Assembly (NCBI GenBank): GCA_963578655.1 | Contig: CAUZEB010000112.1 | Location: 1-6,232 of the forward strand | DNA from: CAUZEB01 sp963578655 | Lineage (GTDB): Bacteria > Chloroflexota > Dehalococcoidia > Lucifugimonadales > CAUZEB01 | DNA length: 6,232 bases | Direction: 5' to 3' | The notes under the pieces: generated by a model | Database searches by the model: none | Told to the model about the DNA's origin: nothing | What the model saw: the letters and a program-made list of their open reading frames with translations, nothing else | Position numbers and translations under genes: made by a program | In this document: positions 6,162-6,232 of the stretch, piece after piece | Numbering within the stretch: position 1 is the first letter of the stretch | Layout: the number at the start of each line of letters is the position of its first letter

Positions 6162-6232
6162 TCATTCTAGTAGAGCAACTCCGATAAGATTACCTACTCC
6201 ATAAGTGACAACAGCTGCAGACCCGCCTGCTA
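6162..6232 (-). CDS. Possible C-terminal end of a membrane protein (partial)
   Basis: On the minus strand one frame is open from the window edge for 22 codons to a TGA at 6164-6162; the other two minus frames hit stops within about 50 nt. The peptide is rich in Gly, Ala, Val and Leu (AGGSAAVVTYGVGNLIGVAL...) and looks like the last membrane helix of a transporter. It would be convergent with the S9 gene. The stretch is too short for a family assignment, and it may be non-coding. Confidence 0.35.
   Translation of the reverse strand, partial: AGGSAAVVTYGVGNLIGVALLE

Noticed and set aside
6088..6187. AGGAGG followed by a 28-codon plus-strand frame
   Set aside because: The codon at the right distance is ATA, not a standard start. 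The peptide resembles nothing I know, and the stretch overlaps a more plausible minus-strand gene end.

Overview
The window looks like a bacterial chromosome segment. It is AT-rich (about 40% G+C by eye), gene-dense, and has Shine-Dalgarno sites and a sigma70-type promoter. The gene set (a Dpp-type peptide permease, a P1/DmpA-family peptidase and an S9 serine peptidase) suits a heterotroph that lives on peptides. The lineage cannot be fixed from this sequence. An AT-rich marine heterotroph, for example of the SAR202/Chloroflexota kind, is only a guess.

Layout on the minus strand, read from right to left. First comes a broken EamA/DMT-family transporter (3860 to 3026), which carries a frameshifting deletion and an in-frame stop close together. 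It is followed 59 nt later by an intact P1-family (S58/DmpA) self-processing aminopeptidase (2966 to 1911) with a strong AGGAGG ribosome site. A 360-nt gene-free stretch (1910 to 1551) then holds a good sigma70 promoter with palindromic CTGT/ACAG elements at its start site. This promoter drives two ABC permease genes, dppB-like (1550 to 606) and dppC-like (603 to beyond the window edge), separated by only 2 nt.

On the plus strand, a cytoplasmic S9 prolyl-oligopeptidase-family peptidase (4064 to 6004) is divergent from the broken transporter across a 203-nt intergenic region. At the right edge, 6162 to 6232 may be the last 22 codons of a membrane protein on the minus strand, convergent with the S9 gene.

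Read together, the permease would import oligopeptides and the two peptidases would break them down in the cytoplasm. This link is inferred from gene content and neighbourhood; the genes are not in one operon. No substrate-binding protein or ATPase gene for the permease lies inside the window. I found no RNA genes, CRISPR arrays, insertion sequences or convincing intrinsic terminators. Nothing here looks like a wholly new system. The points most worth checking are the decaying EamA gene, the operator-like palindromes at the dpp promoter, and the acidic active-site position of the P1 peptidase.
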